A stretch of 64,000 bases of DNA from Clostridiaceae bacterium (GCA_902363375.1 CABIZX010000001.1:310001-374000); one strand, 5' to 3'; counted from the stretch's first letter, positions 18,017 through 27,358 are shown. Notes: a model not told the origin generated them from the sequence alone. Made by a program: numbers and translations.

Positions 18017-18781
18017 ATGGAAAAAAATAATAGAGTTAAAATAAAAGTAATGACCTGTTCGGCATTATTAATAGCAGTAATATGTGTAAGTATTGTGGGG
18101 CGTATATTTTACAAGGAAGCCTTTGCTCCATCGAGTAAAAAGGTACCTATTTACTCAGTAGATACAAAAGATAAAAAGATAGCAATAACCTTCGATGTTA
18201 ATTGGGGAGATGATAAAACTAATGAAATATTGGATACCCTTGATAAATATAATGCTAAAGCTACATTTTATATTATAGGACTATGGTGTGATGATTATCC
18301 TGAGAAAGTAAAGGAGATTGTTAAAAGGGGACATGAAATAGGAAATCACTCTAATAAGCATCCCGATTATACAAAAATGACCAAGGAAAATATAATAAAG
18401 GATTTAGAAATTGCTAATGCAAAGATACTAAGCTTAACAGGTGAATCACCTAAAACCTTTAGATTTCCATCAGGTGCATATAATGATATAGCAATGGAAG
18501 CAATAGAAAGCACAGGATTAAAAGCTATACAATGGGATGCAGATAGTGTTGATTGGAAAGCAAATGGAGCAGATATTGAATATGAAAGAATAGTATCAAA
18601 GGCTAAGGAAGGATCTATACTATTATTTCATAATGATGGAAAATATACTCCAGAAAACTTGCCAAGAATAATTGAAAAATATCAATCTATGGGATACGAA
18701 TTTGTTAAAGTCTCAGAGCTGATTTATAATAAGGATTATTATTTAGATCATACAGGAAAACAAATTCTAAATAAAGAGTGA
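18017..18781 (+). CDS. pdaB: Sporulation polysaccharide deacetylase (PdaB-like)
   Basis: 254 aa, the same length as B. subtilis PdaB. A single membrane anchor spans residues about 12-31, then the NodB domain faces outward. Active-site features: TFDVNWGDD with D60 replacing the usual TFDDG as in PdaB proteins, zinc ligands H111 and H115 (GNHSNKHP), RFPSGAY (R149), WDADSVDW (about 173-180) and LLFHND (H205). PdaB is needed for spore maintenance in Bacillus; the exact substrate is unsettled. GAGGGG site. Monocistronic; no clear terminator follows. Confidence 0.85.
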   Translation: MEKNNRVKIKVMTCSALLIAVICVSIVGRIFYKEAFAPSSKKVPIYSVDTKDKKIAITFDVNWGDDKTNEILDTLDKYNAKATFYIIGLWCDDYPEKVKEIVKRGHEIGNHSNKHPDYTKMTKENIIKDLEIANAKILSLTGESPKTFRFPSGAYNDIAMEAIESTGLKAIQWDADSVDWKANGADIEYERIVSKAKEGSILLFHNDGKYTPENLPRIIEKYQSMGYEFVKVSELIYNKDYYLDHTGKQILNKE

Positions 18782-19152
18782 ATAGGTAGTAAATATCATA
18801 CAAGACTTAAATTAGATAGATATGAGTTTGATAGAATAAATATGGCATTAAATTGAAAATTAGCTAATAAGCTTAGAAGAAATAAATCATAAGAAGTTGT
18901 TTTGGGGTTTAGAATTATGTGAATATATAGTATATTATAACTATATATTATTAAATAATTATAATATATGAATTTTTCAAAATTAAATGTTGTAAAATTT
19001 AGACAATTATTTTATAATTAATTCACGGGGGTAATGTAAATAGAACTATGAGAAAAATATATGATTTTTACTATAAATAGGAATATTTTTATATATTAAG
19101 AATATAGATTATAGTAAATTTTACTAAAAAACCAAGGGAGAGAGGGGTTACC
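18782..19152. other. Intergenic region pdaB-ssb (371 bp)
   Basis: Very AT-rich, with several short AT palindromes around 18920-18970. I see no open frame with a ribosome site, no convincing terminator for pdaB and no named RNA motif. Confidence 0.6.
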
Positions 19153-19887
19153 ATGGATAATAATATTTTTAATAACAAAATTTACTTAGAAGGAAAAGTT
19201 ATTTCAGATTTAGAGTTTAGCCATGAAATGTATGGTGAAGGATTTTATAATTTTGAATTTGAGGTTTCAAGACTTAGCGATACTTCAGACATATTAGTGA
19301 TCACAGTATCAGAAAGATTAATTGCAGGAATAGATGTAAGTATTGGAAGTGAGCTTGTAATAGATGGACAGCTTAGATCATATAACAAGTTTGTAGATGG
19401 TGCCAATAGACTTATATTAACTGTATTTGCAAGAGATATTCGCCAACTTGAAGAAAGAGGAAAGAATCCAAATCAAATTTTCTTAGATGGATATATTTGC
19501 AAGGCACCCGTTTACAGAACGACTCCATTTGGCAGAGAGATAGCAGACATGCTATTAGCTGTTAATAGATTGTACAATAAATCAGATTATATTCCTACTA
19601 TTGCTTGGGGAAGAAACTCTAGATTTTGTAAGAGTTTAGAAGTAGGAGATAATATTAGAGTATGGGGAAGATTACAAAGTAGGGAGTATCAAAAGAAAAT
19701 TTCAGACACAGAAGTTATTAAAAAGATTGCCTATGAAGTTTCAATTTCTAAAATGGAAAGGGTTACTGATGAAAATAGAGATAACATAACAATTATAGGC
19801 AAAGTTAATGATGGTGTATCTGAATACGAAAGTAATAGTGTTCAAGAAAATAGTTTAAATGATGCTGAGAATAAAGAAGTTATTTAA
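19153..19887 (+). CDS. Tandem-OB single-stranded DNA-binding protein
   Basis: 244 aa with two SSB-type OB folds: residues about 6-97 (NKIYLEGKVISDLEFSHEMYGEGFYNFEFEVSR...LILTVFARDI) and about 108-205 (NQIFLDGYICKAPVYRTTPFGREIADMLLAVNR... DYIPTIAWGRNSR). The second half carries the recognisable SSB core (PIAWG-like). The tail (about 215-244) is acidic, with no classical DDDIPF tip. Such two-domain SSB relatives are common in clostridia beside the normal replication SSB; an accessory role in repair or competence is inferred. Start after GAGAGGGG. Confidence 0.85.
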   Translation: MDNNIFNNKIYLEGKVISDLEFSHEMYGEGFYNFEFEVSRLSDTSDILVITVSERLIAGIDVSIGSELVIDGQLRSYNKFVDGANRLILTVFARDIRQLEERGKNPNQIFLDGYICKAPVYRTTPFGREIADMLLAVNRLYNKSDYIPTIAWGRNSRFCKSLEVGDNIRVWGRLQSREYQKKISDTEVIKKIAYEVSISKMERVTDENRDNITIIGKVNDGVSEYESNSVQENSLNDAENKEVI

Positions 19888-19902
19888 TAAGATAAATCAA
19901 TT

Positions 19903-19941
19903 AAAAAGCTATCATGAAGAAATTCTTCATGATAGCTTTTT
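19903..19941. terminator. Bidirectional terminator (ssb / dapH)
   Basis: Near-continuous 19-bp stem (AAAAAGCTATCATGAAGAA with its complement) flanked by A and T runs, shared by the converging genes. Confidence 0.92.
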
Positions 19942-19942
19942 A

Positions 19943-20653
19943 TTATTTTCTTAGGTCAGCTAAGATTTCAGTTTTACTTTTAGTTTTATCATCTACATGT
20001 TTAATAATTCTAGCAGGAGAGCCTGCAACAACTACATTTTCTGGAACATCTTCAGTAACTATAGCACCAGCAGCTACCACTGAGTGATTTCCTATTTTCA
20101 CACCCTCTAATATTACTGCGTTAGCTCCTATTAGTACATGGTCACCAATTTCGCATGGAGATTTACTTGGTGGTTCTAAAACTCCAGCAACTACTGCACC
20201 AGCACCAAGATGGACACCTTTACCCAGCTTTCCTCTAGCACCTACAACGGCGTTCATATCAACCATAGTTTCATCACCGATTTCAGCGCCAATATTAATA
20301 ACTGCACCCATCATAATAACTGCATTATTTCCTATAGAAACTCTATCACGAATTATTGCACCTGGCTCAATTCTAGCATTTATGTTTCTTGTGTCAAGCA
20401 TAGGAATAGCTGAGTTTCTTCTATCGGATTCAAGTCTGTAATTATGTATTTTGTTTTTATTTTCTTCTAAAAACTTATTTATATTAGAGCTGTCACCAAA
20501 TAAAACATAGAAGCTACCTTCACCAAAACAGTCTATATCTTTAAAGTTGCAATCCTTTAAATCACCATTAACATAAGCCTTGACAGGGGTTGATTTCTTT
20601 GATTCCTTTATAAATCTAGCAATTTCATATGGGTCAGTAAAATTATATTCCAT
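19943..20653 (-). CDS. dapH: Tetrahydrodipicolinate N-acetyltransferase
   Basis: 236 aa left-handed parallel beta-helix acyltransferase that acetylates tetrahydrodipicolinate on the way to meso-diaminopimelate and lysine. The start is the ATG at 20653, preceded by AGGAGT; an upstream in-frame start at 20689 has no ribosome site. The N-terminal DapH domain ([28 protein letters not shown]) is followed by hexapeptide repeats ([57 protein letters not shown]). Length matches B. subtilis DapH. Convergent with ssb; the other dap genes lie 2 kb away on the same strand. Confidence 0.95.
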   Translation of the reverse strand: MEYNFTDPYEIARFIKESKKSTPVKAYVNGDLKDCNFKDIDCFGEGSFYVLFGDSSNINKFLEENKNKIHNYRLESDRRNSAIPMLDTRNINARIEPGAIIRDRVSIGNNAVIMMGAVINIGAEIGDETMVDMNAVVGARGKLGKGVHLGAGAVVAGVLEPPSKSPCEIGDHVLIGANAVILEGVKIGNHSVVAAGAIVTEDVPENVVVAGSPARIIKHVDDKTKSKTEILADLRK

Positions 20654-20863
20654 ACCTCTAACTCCTTTCAACAAGTAATATATATTCATTTATATGTTAT
20701 CCTAAAACTCTACATTAATTATAAATAAATAAGATATTTTTGAATATAATACTTAGTATACTTAATTTACTAATATAGTTATATCATAAAAATCATATAT
20801 AATGGAATATTTTATTTGTAAATGATATAATAAAATTAAAATATAGCCCCAGGAGGTAAAGAT

Positions 20864-21403
20864 ATGGGAAACTTAAACAAAGGATATATTCAAATATATA
20901 CTGGAAATGGAAAAGGGAAAACTACAGCAGCTGTAGGTCTTGCAACTAGAGCAGCAGGAAATAAATTTAGAGTATGTATGGTTCAATTTTTAAAGAGTGG
21001 AGTAACAGGAGAATTAGAGTCAGCTAAACTTATGGCTCCATATTTTACTATTCATAGATTTGAAAGACCTAGAGGATTTTTTTGGACATTAAATGATCAA
21101 GAAAAATTGGAGCTAAAAGAAGATATTCAACAAGCCTATAAGTTTTGTATAAAGCAATTAGAAGAGGGTAATTGTGATATACTAATAATGGATGAAATAA
21201 TGGGGACTTTATCTAATGGGTTAATTACTGAGGAGCAATTAATAGCTCTTATAGATAAAAAGCCAGATGATGTGGAACTTATAATGACAGGTAGAAATGT
21301 ACCAGAATCAATAATGCAAAGAGCTAATCTAGTTACTGAAATGAAAGATATCAAACATTATTTTGAAGAAGGTGTTCCAGCAAGAAAGGGAATAGAATTC
21401 TAA
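20864..21403 (+). CDS. cobO: ATP:corrinoid adenosyltransferase (CobO/BtuR type)
   Basis: 179 aa. It transfers the adenosyl group of ATP to reduced cobalamin or cobinamide in the cytoplasm. The P-loop GNGKGKTTA is at residues 14-22; the downstream segments VQFLKSG, ILIMDEIMG (Walker B-like) and MTGRNVPESIM match CobO/CobA/BtuR. Ribosome site AGGAGG. It is 20 nt ahead of the aminotransferase gene. No other cobalamin genes are near, so it probably serves salvage or B12-dependent enzymes elsewhere. Confidence 0.95.
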   Translation: MGNLNKGYIQIYTGNGKGKTTAAVGLATRAAGNKFRVCMVQFLKSGVTGELESAKLMAPYFTIHRFERPRGFFWTLNDQEKLELKEDIQQAYKFCIKQLEEGNCDILIMDEIMGTLSNGLITEEQLIALIDKKPDDVELIMTGRNVPESIMQRANLVTEMKDIKHYFEEGVPARKGIEF

Positions 21404-21423
21404 GGAATTGAAGGGTATACGTT

Positions 21424-22575
21424 ATGAGATTGTCAAGTAGTGTAGACAATATAGAAATATCTGGAATAAGGAAATTTTACAACAAGGTTGCTAAAATAGA
21501 AGGGGCCATTTCATTAACTTTGGGCGAGCCTGATTTTAAAATACCTGTAGAGATAAAAGATGCTATGAAAAATGCTATAGATGAAGATAAAACTACCTAT
21601 ACTCCGAATGCTGGGATTGAAGAGTTAAGAGAAGCAATTTCTCGCTATCTAAAGTCTTTAAATATAGATTTTACAAAGAATGAAATATGTATAACTGTAG
21701 GCGGCAGTGAGGGGCTATTATCTACGTTTACTGGAATACTAAACCCTGGAAACAAGGTCTTAATTCCTGATATTGCATATCCTGCCTATGAAAATTGTGT
21801 TGAAATTCTTAAGGGTAAAACTATAAATTATAAGCTCAAGGACGACTTGTCTGTAGATATGGAGGAATTGAAGCTAATTATAGAAAAAGAGAAACCAAAG
21901 GCTATAGTAGTATCTCATCCTTCAAACCCAACGGGGAGACTTATGACGAAGAGTCAATGTGATGAATTATTTAATATATTAAAAGATAAAGATATACTAG
22001 TTATAAGTGATGAAATTTATAGCTCTATAGTATTCGAAAAATTTATATCTATATCACAGTATAAAGAAATAAAAAATAAATTAGTACTTATAGGCGGATT
22101 TTCAAAGATGTTCTCCATGACGGGAATTAGAATAGGCTATGTATGTGCACCAGAATGGATATTAAAGAACATAATTAAGGTTCATCAATATAATGTGTCT
22201 TGTGCACCATCTATCGGCCAATATGGAGCGTTAGAGGGGCTGCAAAAGTCTATGTATCATATTGAACATATAAAAGAAGATTTAAAATTGAGACGAGATT
22301 ATGTATATGATAGGCTTATTTCTATGGGATTTGAGGTTGTAAGACCTGAAGGAGCATTTTATATATTTCCATCTATAAAAAGATTTGGACTTAATAGCGA
22401 AGAGTTCTGCGAAAGGTTACTGAAGGATACTAAAGTAGCTGTAGTACCAGGTACTGCCTTTGGAAAAGGTGGAGAAGGCTATATAAGAATTTCTTATTGT
22501 TATAGTAGAGACGATTTGAAATTAGCTTTAGATTTGATGGAAGAATGGTTAAATAAAATTATGTTAAAAAAATAA
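21424..22575 (+). CDS. PLP-dependent class I/II aminotransferase (possibly acetyl-diaminopimelate aminotransferase)
   Basis: 383 aa fold type I aminotransferase. Landmarks are SLTLGEPDF (31-38), YTPNAGIEELREAI, HPSNPTGRL, D196 in VISDEIY and the PLP lysine K228 in GGFSKMFSMTG, with the substrate arginine in GYIRISYCYS near 358. It resembles AspB/PatA-like enzymes. Since dapH, dapB, dapA and asd all lie within 4 kb and the acetylase pathway needs an N-acetyl-LL-diaminopimelate aminotransferase, that role is an attractive inference but sequence alone does not prove it. Weak GAAGGG site; likely co-transcribed with cobO. Confidence 0.88.
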   Translation: MRLSSSVDNIEISGIRKFYNKVAKIEGAISLTLGEPDFKIPVEIKDAMKNAIDEDKTTYTPNAGIEELREAISRYLKSLNIDFTKNEICITVGGSEGLLSTFTGILNPGNKVLIPDIAYPAYENCVEILKGKTINYKLKDDLSVDMEELKLIIEKEKPKAIVVSHPSNPTGRLMTKSQCDELFNILKDKDILVISDEIYSSIVFEKFISISQYKEIKNKLVLIGGFSKMFSMTGIRIGYVCAPEWILKNIIKVHQYNVSCAPSIGQYGALEGLQKSMYHIEHIKEDLKLRRDYVYDRLISMGFEVVRPEGAFYIFPSIKRFGLNSEEFCERLLKDTKVAVVPGTAFGKGGEGYIRISYCYSRDDLKLALDLMEEWLNKIMLKK

Positions 22576-22618
22576 AAGTTGGTGTGAAAATTTGTATTTT
22601 CACACCAACTTTTATTTT
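22574..22618. terminator. Bidirectional terminator (aminotransferase / dapB)
   Basis: 18-bp perfect stem (22574-22591 with 22597-22614) flanked by A and T runs. Confidence 0.92.
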
Positions 22619-22639
22619 TTATAAATATTACAATCTATG

Positions 22640-23389
22640 CTATTTAACAACATCATCCATAGAATATAGCCCCTTTGGTTTGTTGTGAACATATTCACAA
22701 GCTTTCAAAGCTCCTACGGCAAATACTTCTCTAGAAATAGCAGAATGTTTAATTTCAATTACTTCACCCATACCGGCAAATATGACTTCATGGTCGCCGA
22801 TAATATTTCCACCACGAATTGCATGAATGCCTATTTCCTTGTGTTCTCTTTTGGATATACCTTCTCTACCATAATTAAAGTAAGTTTCTTCATCTATAGA
22901 ATCTTTTATAGTATTAGCAAGCAATAATGCAGTGCCACTTGGAGCATCTACCTTCTGATTATGATGCCTTTCTATTATTTCAATATCAAAATCTTTATAG
23001 AGTTTATTGCAAATAGATTTTAATAAATTATTTATTATATTAATTCCTATAGACATGTTAGCAGAGAAAAATACAGGAAGTGTATTTTGCAAGTTTTTAA
23101 TACGCTCTATTTGCTCTTTCGTATAGCCGGTAGTACAAAATACCACTGGTAGTGAGTGAGTTAAAGCATACTCAGATATAGAATCCAGGCTTGAAGGTCT
23201 TGAAAAATCTAAAATCACATCTACATCCTCTGTAACTTTACATATGGAATCATAGATAGAATAATCAAAGGTAGACTCTGTATTCATATCTACACCAGCC
23301 TGAATTTTTAATGTAGAAGAAGTAGCAGCAACTTTTGAAATCATATGACCCATTTTTCCGTTACATCCAACTAATAAAATCTTTATCAT
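22640..23389 (-). CDS. dapB: 4-hydroxy-tetrahydrodipicolinate reductase
   Basis: 249 aa NAD(P)H-dependent reductase of the lysine/diaminopimelate pathway. N-terminal Rossmann motif GCNGKMGHM (8-16); catalytic segment ERHHNQKVDAPSGTALLLA near residues 140-158 with the paired His and the Lys; C-terminal AIRGGNIIGDHEVIF. Length is typical. AAGGAG ribosome site. It starts 12 nt after dapA, so the two form an operon read on the minus strand. Confidence 0.97.
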   Translation of the reverse strand: MIKILLVGCNGKMGHMISKVAATSSTLKIQAGVDMNTESTFDYSIYDSICKVTEDVDVILDFSRPSSLDSISEYALTHSLPVVFCTTGYTKEQIERIKNLQNTLPVFFSANMSIGINIINNLLKSICNKLYKDFDIEIIERHHNQKVDAPSGTALLLANTIKDSIDEETYFNYGREGISKREHKEIGIHAIRGGNIIGDHEVIFAGMGEVIEIKHSAISREVFAVGALKACEYVHNKPKGLYSMDDVVK

Positions 23390-23401
23390 GTATAGTCTCC
23401 T

Positions 23402-24280
23402 TTATATTAAGTTGTAATCTTTTAAAGCAGTTTTTAAAAGGTCTAGATTTTTAGAATCCATATCAACTAATGGAAGTCTTAAGTTTCCTACATTCCTATT
23501 TAGAAGATTTAATGCTGTTTTTATAGGTATAGGATTTGTTTCGCAGAAACATGCGTTAGTTAAAGGAATAGTTTTTAGGAATAGATCCTGGGAAGCTTTT
23601 ATATCTCCATTAAAGAATAATTCACATATATCGTGAACATCTTTAGGTATAATATTTGCTACAACTGATATTATTCCAAGTCCTCCAATAGCAAGAGTTG
23701 GTAGTATTTCATTATCATTTCCAGAATATATATCTAACTTATCTCCACAGAGATACTTAATTTCTGCAATTTGACTTATATTTCCGCTAGCTTCTTTTAC
23801 AGCTACAATGTTATCTATTTGACAAAGTTCATAAAGAGCTTTTGGGGAAATATTCATACCAGTTCTAGACGGTACATTATATACTATAATAGGAGTTTTG
23901 ACAGCTTCAGCAATAGTTTTAAAGTGAGCAATCAGTCCTTTTGCAGAAGTTTTATTATAGTATGGGTTAATTACTAAAAGTCCATCTACTCCAACAGATT
24001 CAGCAAATTTACTCATCTCTACTGAAGCTAAGGTATTATTACTCCCAGTACCAGCTATAACAGGAATTCTTTTATTAACTGTATCCACAGTGAACTTTAT
24101 AGTATCTTTCCTCTCAGTTTCGGTCATAGTAGAAGCTTCTCCAGTTGTACCGCATACTATAATAGCATCAGTTTTATTTTCAATATGCCATTCAATTAAT
24201 TCTTTTAACTTTGAAAAGTCTACACCATCTTTGTTAAATGGAGTTACAATTGCAACACCAGAACCTTTAAAAATACTCAT
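23402..24280 (-). CDS. dapA: 4-hydroxy-tetrahydrodipicolinate synthase
   Basis: 292 aa (beta/alpha)8 aldolase condensing pyruvate with aspartate semialdehyde. Schiff-base lysine K162 in AVKEASGN, catalytic Y134 in VYNVPSRTG, and the CGTTGEAST motif (43-51) are all present. AGAGGTG site. Located between asd and dapB in the canonical order for this pathway; the gap to asd is 77 nt, so co-transcription from the asd promoter is likely. No lysine riboswitch is visible in the short gap. Confidence 0.97.
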   Translation of the reverse strand: MSIFKGSGVAIVTPFNKDGVDFSKLKELIEWHIENKTDAIIVCGTTGEASTMTETERKDTIKFTVDTVNKRIPVIAGTGSNNTLASVEMSKFAESVGVDGLLVINPYYNKTSAKGLIAHFKTIAEAVKTPIIVYNVPSRTGMNISPKALYELCQIDNIVAVKEASGNISQIAEIKYLCGDKLDIYSGNDNEILPTLAIGGLGIISVVANIIPKDVHDICELFFNGDIKASQDLFLKTIPLTNACFCETNPIPIKTALNLLNRNVGNLRLPLVDMDSKNLDLLKTALKDYNLI

Positions 24281-24357
24281 AATACACCTCTTATCTTTCT
24301 ATTTTACATCTAATGATGATTCTTATATTTATATTATATAGATTAGTATAAAAGTTT

Positions 24358-25359
24358 CTACTTTATTAAATCTTCTTTTACAAATACTTCTGCGATCTGA
24401 ATAGCATTAAGAGCAGCACCTTTTCTAATATTATCCGCTACAACCCAAAGATTAAGTCCATTATCTAAACTAAAGTCACGTCTGATTCTACCAATATAAA
24501 CATCATCATGACTCTCTATATCTATAGGCATGGGATAAATGTTATTTTTTATATCATCCATTACAGTAATTCCAGGAGCATTTTTAAATAGATTAAATAC
24601 ATCATCTAATTCAAAATCTTTTTCTAACTCTACATTAATACTTTCACTATGACCATGGAATACGGGTACCCTAACTGTAGTAGCAGTAACTTTAATGCTA
24701 TCATCGTGAAGAATTTTATGAGTTTCATCTATCATCTTCATTTCTTCTTTTGTATAGCCATTATCTAGGAACACATCAATTTGTGGTATCACATTATAAG
24801 CTATAGGATATTGAAACTTCTTAGGAGGAACATTGGAAACTCCATCTTTTAAATCATTAAAACCTTGAACGCCAGCACCGGAAACCGCCTGATAAGTTGA
24901 GTACACCACTCTTTTAATACCATATTTTAAATCTAGCGGTTTAAGTGCAACTACTGCTTGAATAGTGGAACAATTAGGATTAGCTACAATGCCATTGTGC
25001 CATTTAATATCTTCACTGTTTACCTCAGGAACTACTAAAGGAACCTTAGGATTCATTCTCCATGCACTACTATTATCAATAACTACAGCGCCATTATCCA
25101 CAAAAATAGGTGCAAATTCTAAGCTAACATCTCCACCTGCTGAGAAAAGTGCTAAGTGAATTTGTTTATTAATTATATTTTCTTTCTTAAGTTCTTCTAC
25201 TAATATATCTTTACCACTGAAAGAGATTGTACTTCCAGCAGATCTAGCAGATGAGAAAAGATATAAATTATCTATTGGAAAGTTTCTTTCAGATAAAATA
25301 CTTATAAATTGTCTTCCTACCATTCCGGTAGCACCGACTATAGCAACATTGTATTTCAA
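24358..25359 (-). CDS. asd: Aspartate-semialdehyde dehydrogenase
   Basis: 333 aa, NADPH-dependent, making aspartate semialdehyde for lysine, threonine and methionine. With the start placed at a TTG (25357-25359), which has GAGGTGG 7 nt upstream, the protein opens MKYNVAIVGATGMVGRQ, the normal N-terminus. The longer frame reaching 25491 adds 44 non-conserved residues and has no ribosome site. Catalytic Cys C130 in ANPNCST and the later H in VPVFHGHSE are visible. First gene of asd-dapA-dapB on the minus strand. Its leader holds a 15-bp inverted repeat at 25424-25461. Confidence 0.96.
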   Translation of the reverse strand: MKYNVAIVGATGMVGRQFISILSERNFPIDNLYLFSSARSAGSTISFSGKDILVEELKKENIINKQIHLALFSAGGDVSLEFAPIFVDNGAVVIDNSSAWRMNPKVPLVVPEVNSEDIKWHNGIVANPNCSTIQAVVALKPLDLKYGIKRVVYSTYQAVSGAGVQGFNDLKDGVSNVPPKKFQYPIAYNVIPQIDVFLDNGYTKEEMKMIDETHKILHDDSIKVTATTVRVPVFHGHSESINVELEKDFELDDVFNLFKNAPGITVMDDIKNNIYPMPIDIESHDDVYIGRIRRDFSLDNGLNLWVVADNIRKGAALNAIQIAEVFVKEDLIK

Positions 25360-25423
25360 AAATACCACCTCATTTAAGTTATATTTATAATACATTATAT
25401 AACTTAAGCAAGCAAAGTTATAT

Positions 25424-25461
25424 AACTTTAATAAATTTATATATAAAAATTTATTAAAGTT
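25424..25461 (-). repeat. 15-bp inverted repeat in the asd leader
   Basis: AACTTTAATAAATTT (25424-25438) and its exact complement (25447-25461) with an 8-nt loop, about 65 nt upstream of the asd start. No T tract follows on the minus strand. Operator, mRNA hairpin or chance AT palindrome cannot be separated. Confidence 0.6.
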
Positions 25462-26079
25462 TAAATATATTATAAATATTTGAATATTCATAAGGCTGGT
25501 TTAAATAAAATGCATATAAACAAGTTGTGAAAAATATATTATTTATGAAGTGATAAGAAAAATAGAATTAAGTATATAAAATATGATTAGTGAAAGGGTA
25601 ATTTATTATATATAAGTAATTATATTAAAAAATAAAAAAATAATATCAAAAATAAAAAATCCATGGGTATATCTATAGGAAATTATGAAAGTAAGCAGAG
25701 TGTTAAGTATATGAATTTTATTTATTATCTGATATTTTGTTGCAATTTGTAATTTTAAGAGTAGGAGACATATTAAAATAGTTTGACAACCAACAGAAGC
25801 ATGTGTTAATATTATAAAAAATGAATTTATTATTATTTTTATTTTCATACTTTTAACAATTAAGACTACTAAAATTCATGTCCACATAGTACATATAGAA
25901 TGAGTAGAATTGATTTAAGTATAATGAAGTAGTTTCATTACAGTATATTTTAATAGTTTGCGAATTTGAGTTGTTGAAATTATCTAAATATTCCAAAGGG
26001 ACAAACTATTTAAATAAATCAACTTAAAAGTTTTATAATGACATTTTAAATGTATTTTAATAGTGTTAAAAGAATGAAT

Positions 26080-26120
26080 CCTTACTAGGTTTATTAATAA
26101 TGTGGGAGGTGTTAGTAAGG
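26080..26120 (+). other. Leader hairpin covering a ribosome site
   Basis: CCTTACTA/TAGTAAGG (26080-26087 with 26113-26120). The right arm overlaps the AAGGGG that precedes the five-codon frame at 26131. Confidence 0.45.
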
Positions 26121-26130
26121 GGAAATAATT

Positions 26131-26148
26131 ATGAAGTTTGAAAGTTAA
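26131..26148 (+). other. Possible leader mini-ORF (MKFES)
   Basis: ATG at 26131 with AAGGGG 8 nt upstream, five codons and TAA. Ribosome-site spacing is ideal, but so short a frame could be coincidence. Confidence 0.25.
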
Positions 26149-26253
26149 GTGAGGCAAAAAGAATACTAAGGCATCAAAAGTTTAAGTGAAAAACAGGATA
26201 TAATATTCTGTAATATAAGTAATTCTGTATACGATATCATACGTAAACTTGTT

Positions 26254-26268
26254 TATATGCTGAAAATT
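26254..26268. promoter_or_regulatory. CodY-like box upstream of opp
   Basis: TATATGCTGAAAATT matches the known CodY consensus AATTTTCWGAAAATT at 12 of 15 positions. CodY repression of opp operons is established in other Firmicutes; binding here is inferred. Confidence 0.35.
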
Positions 26269-26414
26269 TACATTTCGTTTATGGGAATCTATAGGTGAGG
26301 TGTAATTTCTGATAATGTCTCATTGATACTCAAGGTAGAAAAAGGTTAATGTTGGGGAAAATGCAGTAGATGGGGATTTTATTGCATACTTTTACTTAAA
26401 ATGGAGGGATGACG

Positions 26415-27347
26415 ATGTTTAAATTTACTCTAAAAAGATTTGGATATATGTTATTGACATTATTCATTGCATCATCAATAACATTTATGCTTATCCATGC
26501 TATGCCTGGAGATCCACTTGCGGTGGCAGCAAGAAAACTTCCAGAGCAAATCAGAGCAAACTACTATGCTAAATACGGTTTAGATCAGCCACTTTTAACT
26601 CAATATACTTTGTTTATTAAAAATGCTGTACACGGAAACTTGGGAGAATCACTAGCATTTCCAGGAAGAAGTGTTACAGATACTATTAAGAGACATGCAC
26701 CTATATCAGCACAAATTGGTGGACAAGGACTTTTAGTCGGAGTATCAATAGGTATTATATTAGGTATAGTAGCTGCATTTAAAAGAGGAAAATGGCCAGA
26801 TTATTTAGTAATGTTTATAGCTATAGTTGGTATATCTATACCAAGCTTTGTTGTAGCATCATTATTACAATATTTCCTTACAGTTAAATTAAGAGTTTTA
26901 CCAACAACTGGATGGGGAGAGTTTAAAAATACCATATTACCTACTATTGCATTAAGTTTAGGATCTATAGCTACTTATGCAAGATATATGAGAGCTAACT
27001 GCCTAGATGTTATTGGACAAGATTATATTTTAACAGCTAAGGCTAAGGGAGTTTCTAAAATTAGCTTAGTATTTAAGCATGTTATAAGAAATGCTATATT
27101 ACCAGCTATTACACTTTTAGGACCACAGGTTGCCAATATATTTACAGGATCTTTTGTAGTTGAAAGTATATTTGCTATACCTGGACTTGGACAATATTTC
27201 GTGTCATCAATTACAGATAGAGATTATTCTATGATAATGGGACAATCAATATTTGTATCAGCATTATTCATACTTGCATTGTTCTTAGTAGATATAATCT
27301 ACGGATTAGTTGATCCAAGAATAAGAGTATCAAGTGGTAAGCGTTAG
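26415..27347 (+). CDS. oppB: Oligopeptide ABC transporter permease OppB
   Basis: 310 aa inner-membrane permease of the DppB/OppB type. The start is the second ATG (26415): the first, at 26409, directly abuts the GGAGGG, while the second is 7 nt from it. N-terminal helix FTLKRFGYMLLTLFIASSITF, then MPGDPL, is the family opening; six hydrophobic helices follow, with the EAA-like loop YILTAKAKGVSKISLVFKHVIRNAILP near 206-232. It pairs with OppC as the pore. First gene of oppBCDF, with 11-nt spacing to oppC. Confidence 0.95.
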   Translation: MFKFTLKRFGYMLLTLFIASSITFMLIHAMPGDPLAVAARKLPEQIRANYYAKYGLDQPLLTQYTLFIKNAVHGNLGESLAFPGRSVTDTIKRHAPISAQIGGQGLLVGVSIGIILGIVAAFKRGKWPDYLVMFIAIVGISIPSFVVASLLQYFLTVKLRVLPTTGWGEFKNTILPTIALSLGSIATYARYMRANCLDVIGQDYILTAKAKGVSKISLVFKHVIRNAILPAITLLGPQVANIFTGSFVVESIFAIPGLGQYFVSSITDRDYSMIMGQSIFVSALFILALFLVDIIYGLVDPRIRVSSGKR

Positions 27348-27358
27348 GAGGTATTAGT

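Larger units (their letters stand above)
25492..26408. other. Long intergenic region upstream of oppB (917 bp)
   Basis: No credible gene. The part near 25600-25850 is AT-rich without coding character. The part from about 25920 to oppB carries short palindromes (25922-25940; 25952-25960 with 26002-26010), a -10-like TATAAT at 26034-26039, a hairpin at 26080-26120, a five-codon frame with a ribosome site at 26131-26148, and a CodY-like box at 26254-26268. It is probably a long regulated leader. No named riboswitch was recognised. Confidence 0.5.

Noticed and set aside
25606..25848. 80-codon minus-strand hydrophobic frame
   Set aside because: No ribosome site, AT-driven Ile/Phe/Tyr/Lys composition, and no family resemblance; it is a chance frame in an intergenic region.
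26222..26245. AT-rich near-palindrome around GTATACGATATCATACG
   Set aside because: Arms do not pair beyond a few bases; not enough symmetry to report as an operator.
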